A stretch of 64,000 nucleotides of DNA from Fen-1254 sp963769605 (lineage in GTDB: Bacteria; Bacteroidota; Ignavibacteria; UBA10030), in assembly GCA_963769605.1 (NCBI GenBank), contig CAVYML010000009.1, positions 62,001 through 126,000 of the forward strand, given 5' to 3'. The notes below the pieces were generated by a model that was given only the letters and a program-made list of their open reading frames with translations, was not told the origin of the DNA and did not search any database. Both the position numbers and the translations under genes were made by a program. Shown piece after piece: positions 36,216-45,258 of this stretch. How positions within the stretch are numbered: the first letter of the stretch is position 1; every line of letters starts with the position of its first letter.

Positions 36216-37004
36216 TTATTTATTTGGAAGTGCAAAATAGAATCGAGCTCCATTGTCTTCTTGACCCTCGGCCCATACTCGACCATTATGTTTTCGGATA
36301 ATCTGCTGGACGATGGCTAAACCAACTCCTGTTCCTTCAAATTTCTCAACTTCGTGTAATCGGTGAAATGCGCCGAAGAGGCGATCGGCATATTGCATAT
36401 CGAAACCCGCACCGTTGTCGCTCACACAATACACTATTTGTCCGTCTAATTGGTCTGAATCGATTTCCACCTTGCGTACCTGTTTATAGCGTGTATACTT
36501 GAATGCATTCGAAAGAAGATTATACCATACCTGACGTAATAATATTGCATCACCGTATGCCGGAGGGAGCGGTTTAATGCTGATCAAGAGGGAAGAAGGT
36601 TCCTTCTCATATTGTAATAAATCATCGATCACACCGCGTGCAAGAGCTATCATATCAACGATGGAAAATGTGCAATCAATTGATACGGCTTTTGAAAGAG
36701 CAAGTAATCCATCGAGAAGTTTCTCCATCTGTTCAGAACTTGTTGCAATCCGCTTCAACATCGTTCGTCCTTCGGAATCGAGTTTGGCTGCATGTTTTAT
36801 ATTCAACCATTCACAATTGTTCTGTATCATATGAAGCGGGGCACGCAAATCGTGAGAAACTGAATATGATAATGCTTCCAATTCATTCTCAGTAGTCGCA
36901 AGATGAGCGTCTTTAGTTCCTTGATGCAAATTGTTTGAAGAGAATTCATTTAAGTTCATATGTTTCTCTTTGTATCCTATGGGGCTGTTCACAAGTTCAA
37001 TCAT
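36216..37004 (-). CDS. Sensor histidine kinase without recognisable sensor domain
   Basis: 262 residues. The ATG at 37004 overlaps the CheB stop as ATGA, which supports this start although a second ATG at 36959 begins a more typical N-terminus (MNLNEF). The H-box SYSVSHDLRAPLHMIQNN is near residue 53, followed by the HATPase boxes: WYNLLSNAFKYT, CVSDNGAGFDMQYADRLFGAFHRLH and GTGVGLAIVQQIIRKHNGRVW. This is the phytochrome-like/bacteriophytochrome kinase subclass. With no input domain it must be controlled by a partner, perhaps the receivers in neighbouring proteins. Translational coupling to CheB ties it to the chemosensory operon. Confidence 0.92.
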   Translation of the reverse strand: MIELVNSPIGYKEKHMNLNEFSSNNLHQGTKDAHLATTENELEALSYSVSHDLRAPLHMIQNNCEWLNIKHAAKLDSEGRTMLKRIATSSEQMEKLLDGLLALSKAVSIDCTFSIVDMIALARGVIDDLLQYEKEPSSLLISIKPLPPAYGDAILLRQVWYNLLSNAFKYTRYKQVRKVEIDSDQLDGQIVYCVSDNGAGFDMQYADRLFGAFHRLHEVEKFEGTGVGLAIVQQIIRKHNGRVWAEGQEDNGARFYFALPNK

Positions 37005-38158
37005 AGAGTATCCGGCATAACAATAGGTGCATTGAATTGAGCTCGTGCTGTTGCCAGCCTGTCTAATGACAACGAAATGTCATCGAGCGATTGAACCGAA
37101 TCCACAACGCCTTCTTCGAGGGCTGCCCGCGGCATTCCGTACACAATGCAGCTTTCCTCATCTTGCGAAATCACATATCCGCCCTTCGATTTTATAAGTT
37201 TAAGCCCCTCGACTCCGTCCTTTCCCATACCAGTCATAATAATTCCGAGCAGTGGACCTTTAAAAGCAACAGAAGCAGATGTCATCATTATATCTACTGA
37301 AGGCCGATAAAGAATGTCTTTGGGCTCGTCAGATATTTCTACTGTAATATGAGAATTACTGTTACTAAACGTCATTTGTTTACCACCAGGTGCTATCAAC
37401 ACTTTCCCGGGTTCTATGGCTTCCCCTTTTTCCGCTTCTTTCACAAAAACATTGCTGATACTATTCATTCTCTCTGCTAATGTTCGCGTAAAATGGGGAG
37501 GCATGTGCTGAACAATGGCAATACTTAAAGGAAAATGTTTTGGAAGTTTTGGAATTAGTTTAAGTAATGCTTGCGGACCGCCGGTTGATATACCCATGAC
37601 AACTGCCTGAAAATCTAACATAACATCTGCGAAAGAGATTTTTTTAGATGCTGGTTTGACATGGATACTTTTATGTTGTGTGGATTGCGCAAGCCGCCTC
37701 ATACGAAATCGAGTGTGGATTAAACTGCTTCGTACAATTTGTTTGACCTTTTCGATAAGCTCGGTTTTGATATTTTTAATATTCGTCGAGACATACGATA
37801 AATCCTTAGAAATGAAGTCAACGGCTCCTAAGTCAAATGCTTGCATTGTTGCTTGTGCGCCCTCTGTCGTTAGTGAGCTTACCATGAGCACTGGTACTGG
37901 CATCTGTTCCATTATAATTTTGAGTGCGGTTAATCCATCCATCCCAGGCATATCAATGTCTAATGTTACAATGTCCGGTTTCAATTTGTGAATCTTTTCT
38001 ATCCCCTCACTCCCGTCCCGCGCAGTTGCTATGATTTTAATCTCAGGATCCGATTCCAACATAAGGGTTAATGATTTCCGCATAAATGCGGAATCATCAA
38101 TCACAATAACTCTAATGATATCCTCTTCTGATGGATTTATAATATGTTCACTGATCAT
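37001..38158 (-). CDS. cheB: CheB protein-glutamate methylesterase / response regulator
   Basis: 385 residues: receiver domain (about 15-135, VIVIDDSAFMRKS, phospho-acceptor Asp67 in TLDIDMPGMDG, Lys in DFISKD), a linker, then the methylesterase domain (about 190-375) with the catalytic triad in its usual settings: Ser in MGISTGGPQALL, His in IVQHMPPHFT and Asp in MTGMGKDGVEG. It removes methyl groups from the chemoreceptor and so resets sensitivity, opposing CheR. It overlaps cheA at its 5' end and the kinase gene at its 3' end, both by ATGA, so the three are translated as a coupled set. Confidence 0.97.
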   Translation of the reverse strand: MISEHIINPSEEDIIRVIVIDDSAFMRKSLTLMLESDPEIKIIATARDGSEGIEKIHKLKPDIVTLDIDMPGMDGLTALKIIMEQMPVPVLMVSSLTTEGAQATMQAFDLGAVDFISKDLSYVSTNIKNIKTELIEKVKQIVRSSLIHTRFRMRRLAQSTQHKSIHVKPASKKISFADVMLDFQAVVMGISTGGPQALLKLIPKLPKHFPLSIAIVQHMPPHFTRTLAERMNSISNVFVKEAEKGEAIEPGKVLIAPGGKQMTFSNSNSHITVEISDEPKDILYRPSVDIMMTSASVAFKGPLLGIIMTGMGKDGVEGLKLIKSKGGYVISQDEESCIVYGMPRAALEEGVVDSVQSLDDISLSLDRLATARAQFNAPIVMPDTL

Positions 38159-39864
38159 GCTACTTTCCCGAAATGATGGGCAAACAGTTCGATAAATTGG
38201 CCAACATCGATGACTAAAATGACGCTTCCGTCTCCGAGTATCGTAGAACCTGCTATGCCGGGAATATCGCCGAGATAATTTCCCAAGGTTTTAATGACAA
38301 TCTCTTTTTGTCCTAATAAAGAGTCGACTAAGAGGCCGATTTGTTTCTCTGCCCAGCCGACTATAACTGCATACGAAGTTTGCGAGTGATTTGTTGTGTT
38401 CAATTTGCCGATGATGTCGGACATTCTCGCAATTGGCAAAATAGAATCGCGTACCCGCATCACTTCTCGCCCCTGAATAGTGTAGATTTCATCAGGTCCG
38501 AGCCGAACAATTTCGAGGACCGTATTGAGAGGGACAGCAAAAGTCTCGTCGGATACTTTCATGAGGAGCCCTTGAATGATAGCGAGTGTCAGCGGCAGTT
38601 TCAATGTGATGATGGTTCCTTTCCCGAATTCGGAGACTATTTCTACGATACCTTTCAGCTTTGCGATTTTAGTCTTAACGATATCCATGCCAACACCTCT
38701 ACCGGAGATGTTAGTGGTTTCTTGCTTTGTACTGAAGCCGGGAATAAAGATGAGATTGAGGGTATCGGATGTTGACATCTCCCGCGCTTGTTCTTCAGTG
38801 ATTAATCCTCTTTCAATCGCTGCCTTTTTGATTTGTTCGGTATCCATGCCACGACCGTCGTCTTCCATCGTGATTAGAATATAATTTCCATCTCGCTCTG
38901 CGCTGACTATTACTATCCCTTGTGCCTGTTTTCCCGCCTTTTTTCTCTCCTCAGGGGATTCAATGCCATGATCGATTGCATTACGAATCATGTGGATTAA
39001 CGGATCGTTCAATTCTTCGATTAAAGATTTATCCAGCTCAGTTTCTTTTCCGTAGATTTGAAGATCCACTTCTTTTCCAGTCGTTCGCATTAGGTTTCTG
39101 GCAAGAAGAGGAAGTCCGTTAAAGACTTTCTCGATCGGAACCATCCTGGTCTTCATGACAGCCATTTGAAGCTCCGTCGTGACAAAATCAATTTGACTGC
39201 TGATGTCGACAATCTGCTTGGACATCTCAATCCGTTCGTATTTCTCGATTATGGATTGGGTGACTTGTGTAAGTCTATTGCGGGCAAGAACGAGTTCACC
39301 GACAAGATTCATCAAATTGTCAAGCCTGTCAACATCCACCCGGATTGTCGAATCATCCATGCGTTGTTGTATGACTTTGGAAGTATCGGTGATGGCTACG
39401 ACCTGTTCCTTCACGGATATTGGAACATCTTCAATTTGTATTGTGGAGGATTGTTGTTGCATGAGTCCCCGAATTTTTTCCAGAGTACTATCCAAATCGA
39501 GAGGTTGCAGATTGTGATTCTTAATTCTCTGCAAAAGGGTTTTTGCGGCATTATGAGCTTCAATGAGTATATCAATAACTTTGCCATCAGCAATAAAGTC
39601 GCCTTTCCGGAGTTTATTCAATAAATCTTCACTGGTATGGGTCAACTCTGTCATCTGACTAAAACCTAAGAACGATGATGTTCCTTTTAGAGTATGAATT
39701 CCTCTAAAAATAGTATTCAACAAATTTCCATCGGATGGATTTTTCTCAAGTATGATCAGGTCTTGGCTGAGATGTTCGAGAATTTCATTTGCTTCAATTA
39801 CGTAGCTGTCGAAAATTTCCCGCATATCTTCATCGAAACTTGGTACAGCCTGTTCATTCTCCAT
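38155..39864 (-). CDS. cheA: CheA chemotaxis histidine kinase, P2-less form
   Basis: 569 residues. P1 (HPt, about 10-115) has the phosphorylated His57 in FRGIHTLKGTSSFLG. There is only a short linker (about 120-168) before P3, so the P2 domain that docks CheY in E. coli is missing. P3 dimerisation (about 170-235), P4 kinase (about 236-420; HMIRNAIDHGIESPEER, EDDGRGMD, GRGVGMDIVK) and P5 CheW-like domain (about 425-565) are complete. A GGAG site lies about 10 bases before the start. It overlaps cheB (ATGA). It receives signals from the chemoreceptor via CheW and phosphorylates the CheY-like proteins and CheB encoded here. Confidence 0.97.
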   Translation of the reverse strand: MENEQAVPSFDEDMREIFDSYVIEANEILEHLSQDLIILEKNPSDGNLLNTIFRGIHTLKGTSSFLGFSQMTELTHTSEDLLNKLRKGDFIADGKVIDILIEAHNAAKTLLQRIKNHNLQPLDLDSTLEKIRGLMQQQSSTIQIEDVPISVKEQVVAITDTSKVIQQRMDDSTIRVDVDRLDNLMNLVGELVLARNRLTQVTQSIIEKYERIEMSKQIVDISSQIDFVTTELQMAVMKTRMVPIEKVFNGLPLLARNLMRTTGKEVDLQIYGKETELDKSLIEELNDPLIHMIRNAIDHGIESPEERKKAGKQAQGIVIVSAERDGNYILITMEDDGRGMDTEQIKKAAIERGLITEEQAREMSTSDTLNLIFIPGFSTKQETTNISGRGVGMDIVKTKIAKLKGIVEIVSEFGKGTIITLKLPLTLAIIQGLLMKVSDETFAVPLNTVLEIVRLGPDEIYTIQGREVMRVRDSILPIARMSDIIGKLNTTNHSQTSYAVIVGWAEKQIGLLVDSLLGQKEIVIKTLGNYLGDIPGIAGSTILGDGSVILVIDVGQFIELFAHHFGKVA

Positions 39865-39909
39865 AGATCGTTACTCCATTACGATAGCATACAGTAGATC
39901 GACTTTCGA

Positions 39910-40518
39910 TCAGATCGTATTCTTTTCCTGCCATGCTGATATAACATCATCAATCTTCGACTGATGTTCAGGTGCCTTCATATATGAAGCATTGATGTCA
40001 AATGATTTGGGAACCACCACTTCCCCTGCAGCCTGGCGTCGTGCATTATCCGTCTTTTTTCTTGCCGTCTCGAAATAGTTCAATTCGTCGAGGAGTTCAT
40101 GGCGGACGGACTCTATCACATGATTTGCTGCATTAATTTTTTGTGTGGTTATATCCTGTATCTGTAAAGCGATCGAAATATTGCTGGTGTGTTCTCTTAA
40201 TTCCGATAGGGTTTGTTTCATGCCCGAAAGCATGGATACCTGGGGTTCGGAGATGCCTGTTTGATCGAATACTTTTAAACCATCCTCAATGGTGTGGATC
40301 TTTGTTCCCATCACATCGAGCACATCGAGAATTTCCACTGTAGCAAGTTCGGTTGCTTGTGTCACCGTATTCAACTGAACCGATACTTTGGGGATTTTGT
40401 TTGAGCTCTGTTCAATTGCATTCTTGATACGATCGAGCAATGTGATAACCTTGTGAAGCGCCATAATGACGCTTTCTGTTGTCTCTACAGTGTCGTCGAT
40501 TTTTTCTTCTTGTGCCAT
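39910..40518 (-). CDS. CheZ-like phosphatase, copy 2
   Basis: The frame opens at 40557, but the ATG at 40518 has AAGGTGA 6-8 bases upstream and is the likely start (202 residues). The protein is almost entirely helical and carries ALQIQDITTQKINAANHVIESV. The D-I-T-x-Q core matches the catalytic Asp and Gln of CheZ (DLTGQ in E. coli), with the same hydrophobic context. The C-terminus ends in a short amphipathic helix (SKIDDVISAWQEKNTI), the position where CheZ carries its CheY-binding tail. It would dephosphorylate CheY-P and end the signal. It lies between cheA and another CheZ-like gene. Confidence 0.78.
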   Translation of the reverse strand: MAQEEKIDDTVETTESVIMALHKVITLLDRIKNAIEQSSNKIPKVSVQLNTVTQATELATVEILDVLDVMGTKIHTIEDGLKVFDQTGISEPQVSMLSGMKQTLSELREHTSNISIALQIQDITTQKINAANHVIESVRHELLDELNYFETARKKTDNARRQAAGEVVVPKSFDINASYMKAPEHQSKIDDVISAWQEKNTI

Positions 40519-40590
40519 ACCGTCACCTTCTATTATGAAATGGTCATGAGTAATCAAGTTCTTATGAGTTCAAATATTTGTATTTTATTT

Positions 40591-41328
40591 TCAAAGCTCT
40601 CCCGTTCGTGCCTTTTCCAGCAAGGACTCAACCATCTTCTTCCGTTCCTGCTCTCCTACAAGTTCCGGAGCGATAGGGGGAGGCAGTGTGATCGATTTTG
40701 CCGGAGTATCCACACTTTCGAAAAATCCCACTGTGAGTTTTCGAAGCCCTTCGGCGACTCCGTCTATTGTCCCCATAACAGCGCCAATGTGCTGCTGTGT
40801 AATATCTTCTACTTGCAGGGCCATCATGATTTCAGGACAATCACTCTGAAGGTCCTTCAAGAGCCGTTCAAGATTATTGGTCGGACCGGTCATCCTCAAG
40901 TGTTGAAGGTGCGATTCCCAGGTTTCGGCAAGCCGTACAATGTCTTCGTCCCAACCCGACTTTTCCACCAACATTTTAACGACACCCGACATTTTTTTAG
41001 TCGCTTCATCGAGATCCTTTTCCATCATACCGGAAGAAACTACTGTAATGACCTCATCAAGAGTTCCAACCATTCTATCGAGTGTATTCAAGATATCATG
41101 CGATGCTTGTGTGGTCGCTTGCGTCACTCGATCGAGTTGACCGGCAGCTTTAGGAAGATTAGCAATCGCAACTTCTATAACTGCATTGAGATCTTCGACG
41201 GCAGAACTAATTTGTCGCATAAGAGAAGATATTTCATCGAGAATCGGAAGAGTGCGCTGACCATATTCGCAGAACACCTGCAGATCGGCGACCTTTCGTA
41301 GGATGCTATCAAGATCCTGTTGCTTCAT
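40591..41328 (-). CDS. CheZ-like phosphatase, copy 1
   Basis: 245 residues, helical, with a long N-terminal half (DLDSILRKVADLQVFCEYGQRTLPILDEI) and the CheZ core MALQVEDITQQHIGAVMGTIDGVAEGL. The D-I-T-Q-Q keeps the catalytic Asp and Gln. The C-terminus is a proline-rich linker (SITLPPPIAPELVGEQ) followed by a terminal helix, as in CheZ where this region docks onto CheY. Compared with the following gene it is longer and only weakly similar outside the core, so the two are divergent copies or act on different CheY proteins. It is 52 bases after the first CheY gene. Confidence 0.75.
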   Translation of the reverse strand: MKQQDLDSILRKVADLQVFCEYGQRTLPILDEISSLMRQISSAVEDLNAVIEVAIANLPKAAGQLDRVTQATTQASHDILNTLDRMVGTLDEVITVVSSGMMEKDLDEATKKMSGVVKMLVEKSGWDEDIVRLAETWESHLQHLRMTGPTNNLERLLKDLQSDCPEIMMALQVEDITQQHIGAVMGTIDGVAEGLRKLTVGFFESVDTPAKSITLPPPIAPELVGEQERKKMVESLLEKARTGEL

Positions 41329-41380
41329 AAGTATATCCTTTTCGGATCATAGTATCGTGATTTTGAATAGATAGTTCGAT

Positions 41381-41773
41381 TTATGCTGTGTTCACTTGAA
41401 CCGCCTTTAGAATACCTTCGATCTTCTCTTTCAACTCCTGCGGTGTGAATGGTTTTACAATATAACTATTAACTTTTGCCTGTAGTGCTTCAATAACATC
41501 ATGCTCAGTCCCGCGAGTAGTGACCATGAGGATCGGCATGGAAGAGTACGTTGGTTTCGATCGGACTTCTTTGATAAAATCCAGACCGTTCATTTCCGGC
41601 ATGTTCCAGTCTGTGATAATGAAATCCACATTACCGTTTTCAAGCTTGGCGAGTGCATCTTTTCCATTTGCTGCCTCTACCGTTTCGGAATAACCGACGG
41701 TTTTCAGCGCAGTTGAAATAATACGTCGTATCGTAATGGAATCGTCTACAATGAGGATCTTCATTGATGTCAT
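41381..41773 (-). CDS. cheY: CheY chemotaxis response regulator
   Basis: The frame opens at 41836, but the ATG at 41773 follows AAAAAGGA and gives the standard length (130 residues). It is a single receiver domain: ILIVDDSITIRRIIS with the acidic pair, phospho-acceptor Asp55 in IITDWNMPEMNGLDF, Thr in LMVTTRGTE and Lys in YIVKPFTPQ. The DWNMPxMNG block is the form found in true flagellar-type CheY proteins. It is expected to be phosphorylated by CheA and dephosphorylated by the CheZ-like proteins encoded immediately downstream. Confidence 0.93.
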   Translation of the reverse strand: MTSMKILIVDDSITIRRIISTALKTVGYSETVEAANGKDALAKLENGNVDFIITDWNMPEMNGLDFIKEVRSKPTYSSMPILMVTTRGTEHDVIEALQAKVNSYIVKPFTPQELKEKIEGILKAVQVNTA

Positions 41774-41903
41774 GGCATTATCCTTTTTAGTTAAATTATA
41801 TTGATAATTTTTATATTCATATTTTCTTTCGAGCAAAATGGAGCTTTATCTTCAATAAACATATAGGCACAAGAATGATTTACGAATAGGATATTTCCTA
41901 TAT

Positions 41904-42290
41904 TCATTCCACATGTTGTATCGTTTTATTGACGTACCGGAGAACCTCGCGCTGTATCGCTCCAGTGCTGAGCGGTTTTTCAAGAAACGCGATTGCTCCC
42001 ATTTCTATTGCTTGATCCTTGCTCTTCAAATCCGTAAATGACGTCAGAACAATAATCGGAATGTTACGATATTCTGGAGATTCTTGAAGCGTACGTATGA
42101 ATTCAAAACCATCCATATCGGGCATATTGAGATCGGTAATAATGAGATCGAATTTTTCTAATGGCATTCGCTCAAGAGCTTCTATCCCGTCTCCTGCAGT
42201 AACGACCCTAAATCCTTTGATATTCAGCGAGGCAGCTACAAACTTCCTAACTGTCGATGAATCATCAACAACCAGAACTACCTTTTCCAT
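41904..42290 (-). CDS. CheY-like single-domain response regulator
   Basis: 128 residues, one receiver domain: VVLVVDDSSTVRKFVAASL, phospho-acceptor Asp54 in LIITDLNMPDMDGFEF, Thr/Ser in IVLTSFTDL and Lys in FLEKPLSTG. It lacks any output domain. Compared with the CheY gene 67 bases from its start it has Leu rather than Trp after the phospho-Asp, so it may be a phosphate sink or a regulator for a different target. It follows cheR by 7 bases. Confidence 0.92.
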   Translation of the reverse strand: MEKVVLVVDDSSTVRKFVAASLNIKGFRVVTAGDGIEALERMPLEKFDLIITDLNMPDMDGFEFIRTLQESPEYRNIPIIVLTSFTDLKSKDQAIEMGAIAFLEKPLSTGAIQREVLRYVNKTIQHVE

Positions 42291-42297
42291 ACTTCTT

Positions 42298-43179
42298 CTA
42301 CTCCTTTTTATATACAGTTGCTCCGGGAATGCTCACAAGTTTAAACGCGGTGGAAATTCTGTGCAGCATTTCAGAATAACCGATAAATAGATATCCGCCC
42401 CGGTTGAGGCTATAATACAAATCCCCAACAACTTGTATTTTTGCTTTTTCGTCGAAGTAAATAAGAACGTTCGTACAAAAAATGAAATCGAAATGCATCA
42501 TACGCCTATTCTTTTGGCGGTCCATCAAATTATGATGTTCAAATCGCACAAGATCTTTCACATCTGCATGCAACCGATACAAACCGCTGGAACTATCAAA
42601 ATATTTCTTTAAGTATAATTCCGGCGCGCTGCGAATTGCATAGTGATTGTATTCAGCTTTCCGAGCCACGTCGAGTATTGCTGTGTTGATATCGGTACCT
42701 ATGATTTCAATATGCAGATCGGGAAACCGAGGTTTAAGATGTTCAAGATACAGCATCGCTAGTGTGTAAGGCTCTTCTCCCGAAGAACATGCCGCACACC
42801 AGATTCTTAGCGTTCGTGTGCCCGATCCTTTCTTAAGCTGTAGTATTTCCCCCGATAGATCCCGTTGAAATGCATTGATTTGCGGTTCATTCCGAAAGAA
42901 TGAAGTTTCGTTTACCGTAATAGTGTTACAGAGAAATTCAAACTCACTCTGCTTTTGCTGGTCATGTTTTAATAATTGAAGATAATCTTCAAAATGAGCA
43001 ATCTTCAGAGATTGCAGACGTTTTGCAAGTCTTCCCTCAAGAAAATACTTCTTCTTTTCAGGGAAAAAAATGCCGGTTTTTGCATAGATAAAATTTCTCA
43101 GTACGATGAAAGTTTCATCAGAAAGCATCGGAACAGCAGAAGAATCGATTCGAGCTATTTCAGGGACTTCTTCAAACAT
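42298..43179 (-). CDS. cheR: CheR chemoreceptor methyltransferase
   Basis: 293 residues. The N-terminal helical domain (about 15-80, SDETFIVLRNFIYAKTGIFFPEKKKYFLEGRLAKRL) and the SAM-binding domain are complete: RIWCAACSSGEEPYTLAML, IIGTDINTAILDVARKAEY and FDFIFCTNVLIYFDEKAKIQVV. It methylates glutamates of the chemoreceptor using S-adenosylmethionine, giving adaptation together with CheB. The start ATG overlaps the HEAT-protein stop as TAATG, so the two are coupled. Confidence 0.97.
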   Translation of the reverse strand: MFEEVPEIARIDSSAVPMLSDETFIVLRNFIYAKTGIFFPEKKKYFLEGRLAKRLQSLKIAHFEDYLQLLKHDQQKQSEFEFLCNTITVNETSFFRNEPQINAFQRDLSGEILQLKKGSGTRTLRIWCAACSSGEEPYTLAMLYLEHLKPRFPDLHIEIIGTDINTAILDVARKAEYNHYAIRSAPELYLKKYFDSSSGLYRLHADVKDLVRFEHHNLMDRQKNRRMMHFDFIFCTNVLIYFDEKAKIQVVGDLYYSLNRGGYLFIGYSEMLHRISTAFKLVSIPGATVYKKE

Positions 43180-44636
43180 TATTGGCCAGCTTTATTTTCA
43201 AGTGGTTCATTCAAAGTTATCGATGTACTCGAACCTACAGGATAGCCTGCCGCATACAAGGTTGATAAGGCAGCTTCCCTTACCATCTCATTTTCATCAT
43301 TGCTAAATAGAGCGATACAATCTAAAGCCCGCTGCGTTGGTATTGTAGCAAGTCTTTCGATAATATGGACACGTGACCATGGATCCAGTTCAGTAATAAC
43401 GCTACTGAGAAATGCGAGAGCTCGGTCACAATCGAATCCAAAGAGCGTATCTGCAATAATCTCCCAGTCTTCCTGACTAGCGTCACGCCAAAATTCTGCA
43501 GTTGCAGCAAATGCACGATTCAATTCGCTGCTATCGATTGGGTAGTTGTCATAATTTTTAAAAGAGTGTATCAATTCCATTGCAAGCTTTCCAAGGAGCA
43601 TTATGATTTGAATCTTTCCTCTTATTATCCCTTCTTCGAGACACTCAATGGCAATTTGGAAAGCTTGCGGTCTTTCTGACATTTGAGCGATGATGACAAA
43701 ATCCATTTCTTCAGAAATACCGAGAGAACTTAAAAGATCTTTCGTAGCCTGAGTATCTTTAAATTGAACCAGTCCCTTTGCCGCACTAAGTTGAATATCA
43801 TGGTTATCGCTGTGCAGAGCATGCAAGAGATCGTTCCGAACTTTATTGTCGAATTGATATTCAAGATTGCATCGTTCTATTATCTGCACCATAACATGCA
43901 GTAAAATATTCCGAAGGGGTCCATCGATGTTTTCATAGTTCGCTTGAATTAGTTCCAGCGTTTTGACATTTCCGACAGTCCCTATTGCATCAAGCAATGC
44001 GAAGACGTAAGTTCCATCTGCTTCACCATCAATGAGTACTTCGTTGAATTTGCTCTCGATGTAATCACGTACTGTGCTGCCGCCAATCTTTCCGAGGGCT
44101 TCTATCGCAATGATGCGCGCGAATGGATGTTTCTCAAATACGCCACAAATTAATTCTATCGCTTCATCGCTTCCGATGTTACCGAGAGCTTCAAGGGTTG
44201 ATACCAGAACATTAGGATCAGGGTCGTTCAAAAGCGGCAACAGGTAATAGATGGGTTCTTTGCTTTTAATCTCGCCGATAATATCTACTGCAATTTTACG
44301 AATATCTTTGTCAGCATCTCCCAAATATGGAACAAGTGCGTGAACAGAATCTTTTCCCAATTTGATGAGCAACTTGGCTGCCATACTTCGCGATGCAAGA
44401 TTATCGTCTTCTATATGATGCACGATAGCACGAGCAGCAGCTACGCCTCCAATGCTTAAGAGTGAACGTGAAACAGCATCTCCGACTCCTTTGTTTGTAT
44501 CCTGTAAAGCAATTGAAAGGACGGAAAGGATGTTCCGATCACTATATTCTGCAAGATCCTCTGCAGCCCTCCGTCTAATATCGGGATCCGGATCCGTCAG
44601 CAGAAGACTAACAAGATTTTTCGTCTGTTCATCCAT
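43179..44636 (-). CDS. HEAT-repeat scaffold protein of the chemosensory operon
   Basis: 485 residues made of HEAT/armadillo-type helical pairs for roughly the first 300 residues (for example DPDIRRRAAEDLAEYSDRNILSVLSIALQD, LGKDSVHALVPYLGDADKDIRKIAVDIIGEI, DPNVLVSTLEALGNIGSDEAIELICGVFE), then a more divergent helical part and a final HEAT unit near 440-475. No enzymatic motif is seen. The stop overlaps the cheR start, and cheW lies 118 bases after the... upstream side, so it belongs to the chemosensory unit. HEAT proteins act as protein-docking surfaces; here it may hold receptor, CheW or a CheR-type enzyme. Its specific partner is unknown. Confidence 0.88.
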   Translation of the reverse strand: MDEQTKNLVSLLLTDPDPDIRRRAAEDLAEYSDRNILSVLSIALQDTNKGVGDAVSRSLLSIGGVAAARAIVHHIEDDNLASRSMAAKLLIKLGKDSVHALVPYLGDADKDIRKIAVDIIGEIKSKEPIYYLLPLLNDPDPNVLVSTLEALGNIGSDEAIELICGVFEKHPFARIIAIEALGKIGGSTVRDYIESKFNEVLIDGEADGTYVFALLDAIGTVGNVKTLELIQANYENIDGPLRNILLHVMVQIIERCNLEYQFDNKVRNDLLHALHSDNHDIQLSAAKGLVQFKDTQATKDLLSSLGISEEMDFVIIAQMSERPQAFQIAIECLEEGIIRGKIQIIMLLGKLAMELIHSFKNYDNYPIDSSELNRAFAATAEFWRDASQEDWEIIADTLFGFDCDRALAFLSSVITELDPWSRVHIIERLATIPTQRALDCIALFSNDENEMVREAALSTLYAAGYPVGSSTSITLNEPLENKAGQ

Positions 44637-44754
44637 GAGACTTTCTTTTCATTGAGTAACTATATGTCGATACATCATGAACGTGTAAAGAAACTGCCAG
44701 ACCAGATTGAATTAGAGCATATCATGTTCATAAACGTTTATTCGTTCTCTTGAC

Positions 44755-45258
44755 TTAGTTCGTCAACTCAAGTTGCTGTTTCTCTTTTTCCAGAAGAATT
44801 CGTTCAGGATCCAGCAGAATTAATAAACGATTCTCTAATTTTGCAACAGCAGTAATGTACTCTGATCCGATACCGGCAACAATTGGTGGTGGCGGTTCTG
44901 TAATATTTTTGGGAATCCGAATTACTTCTTGAACTGCATCTACTATAAATCCGATAACCGTTTCGCCCAATTCGACGACAATAATGCGTGTGTTCCTGTC
45001 GTTTTCTTTCTGGGGAAATCCAAACCGTTTCCGAAGATCAATGATAGGAATAACTTTTCCCCGTAAATTAATTACACCACTGACAAATTCCGGCGAATTG
45101 GGGACACGCGTTATATCCACCATCCGGTTGATTTCCTGAATGCGTTGAATATCCAATCCGAATTCTTCTTGACCGATGTTAAAACTCACTAATTGAAGAA
45201 CCTCTTCCGCCTGAACTTTTTTTTCCTTTTGAGCTTTTACATTTATTGTGGATGTCAT
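44755..45258 (-). CDS. cheW: CheW adaptor protein
   Basis: 167 residues, single CheW domain: LQLVSFNIGQEEFGLDIQRIQEINRMVDITRVPNSPEFVSGVINLRGKVIPIIDLRKRFGFP, with the RGKVIPIIDLR core diagnostic of the family, and a C-terminal strand set ending LLILLDPERIL. It links CheA to the chemoreceptor. It is the first gene of the main che run (cheW, HEAT, cheR, cheY...), after an intergenic region of about 790 bases that should contain the promoter. Confidence 0.96.
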   Translation of the reverse strand: MTSTINVKAQKEKKVQAEEVLQLVSFNIGQEEFGLDIQRIQEINRMVDITRVPNSPEFVSGVINLRGKVIPIIDLRKRFGFPQKENDRNTRIIVVELGETVIGFIVDAVQEVIRIPKNITEPPPPIVAGIGSEYITAVAKLENRLLILLDPERILLEKEKQQLELTN

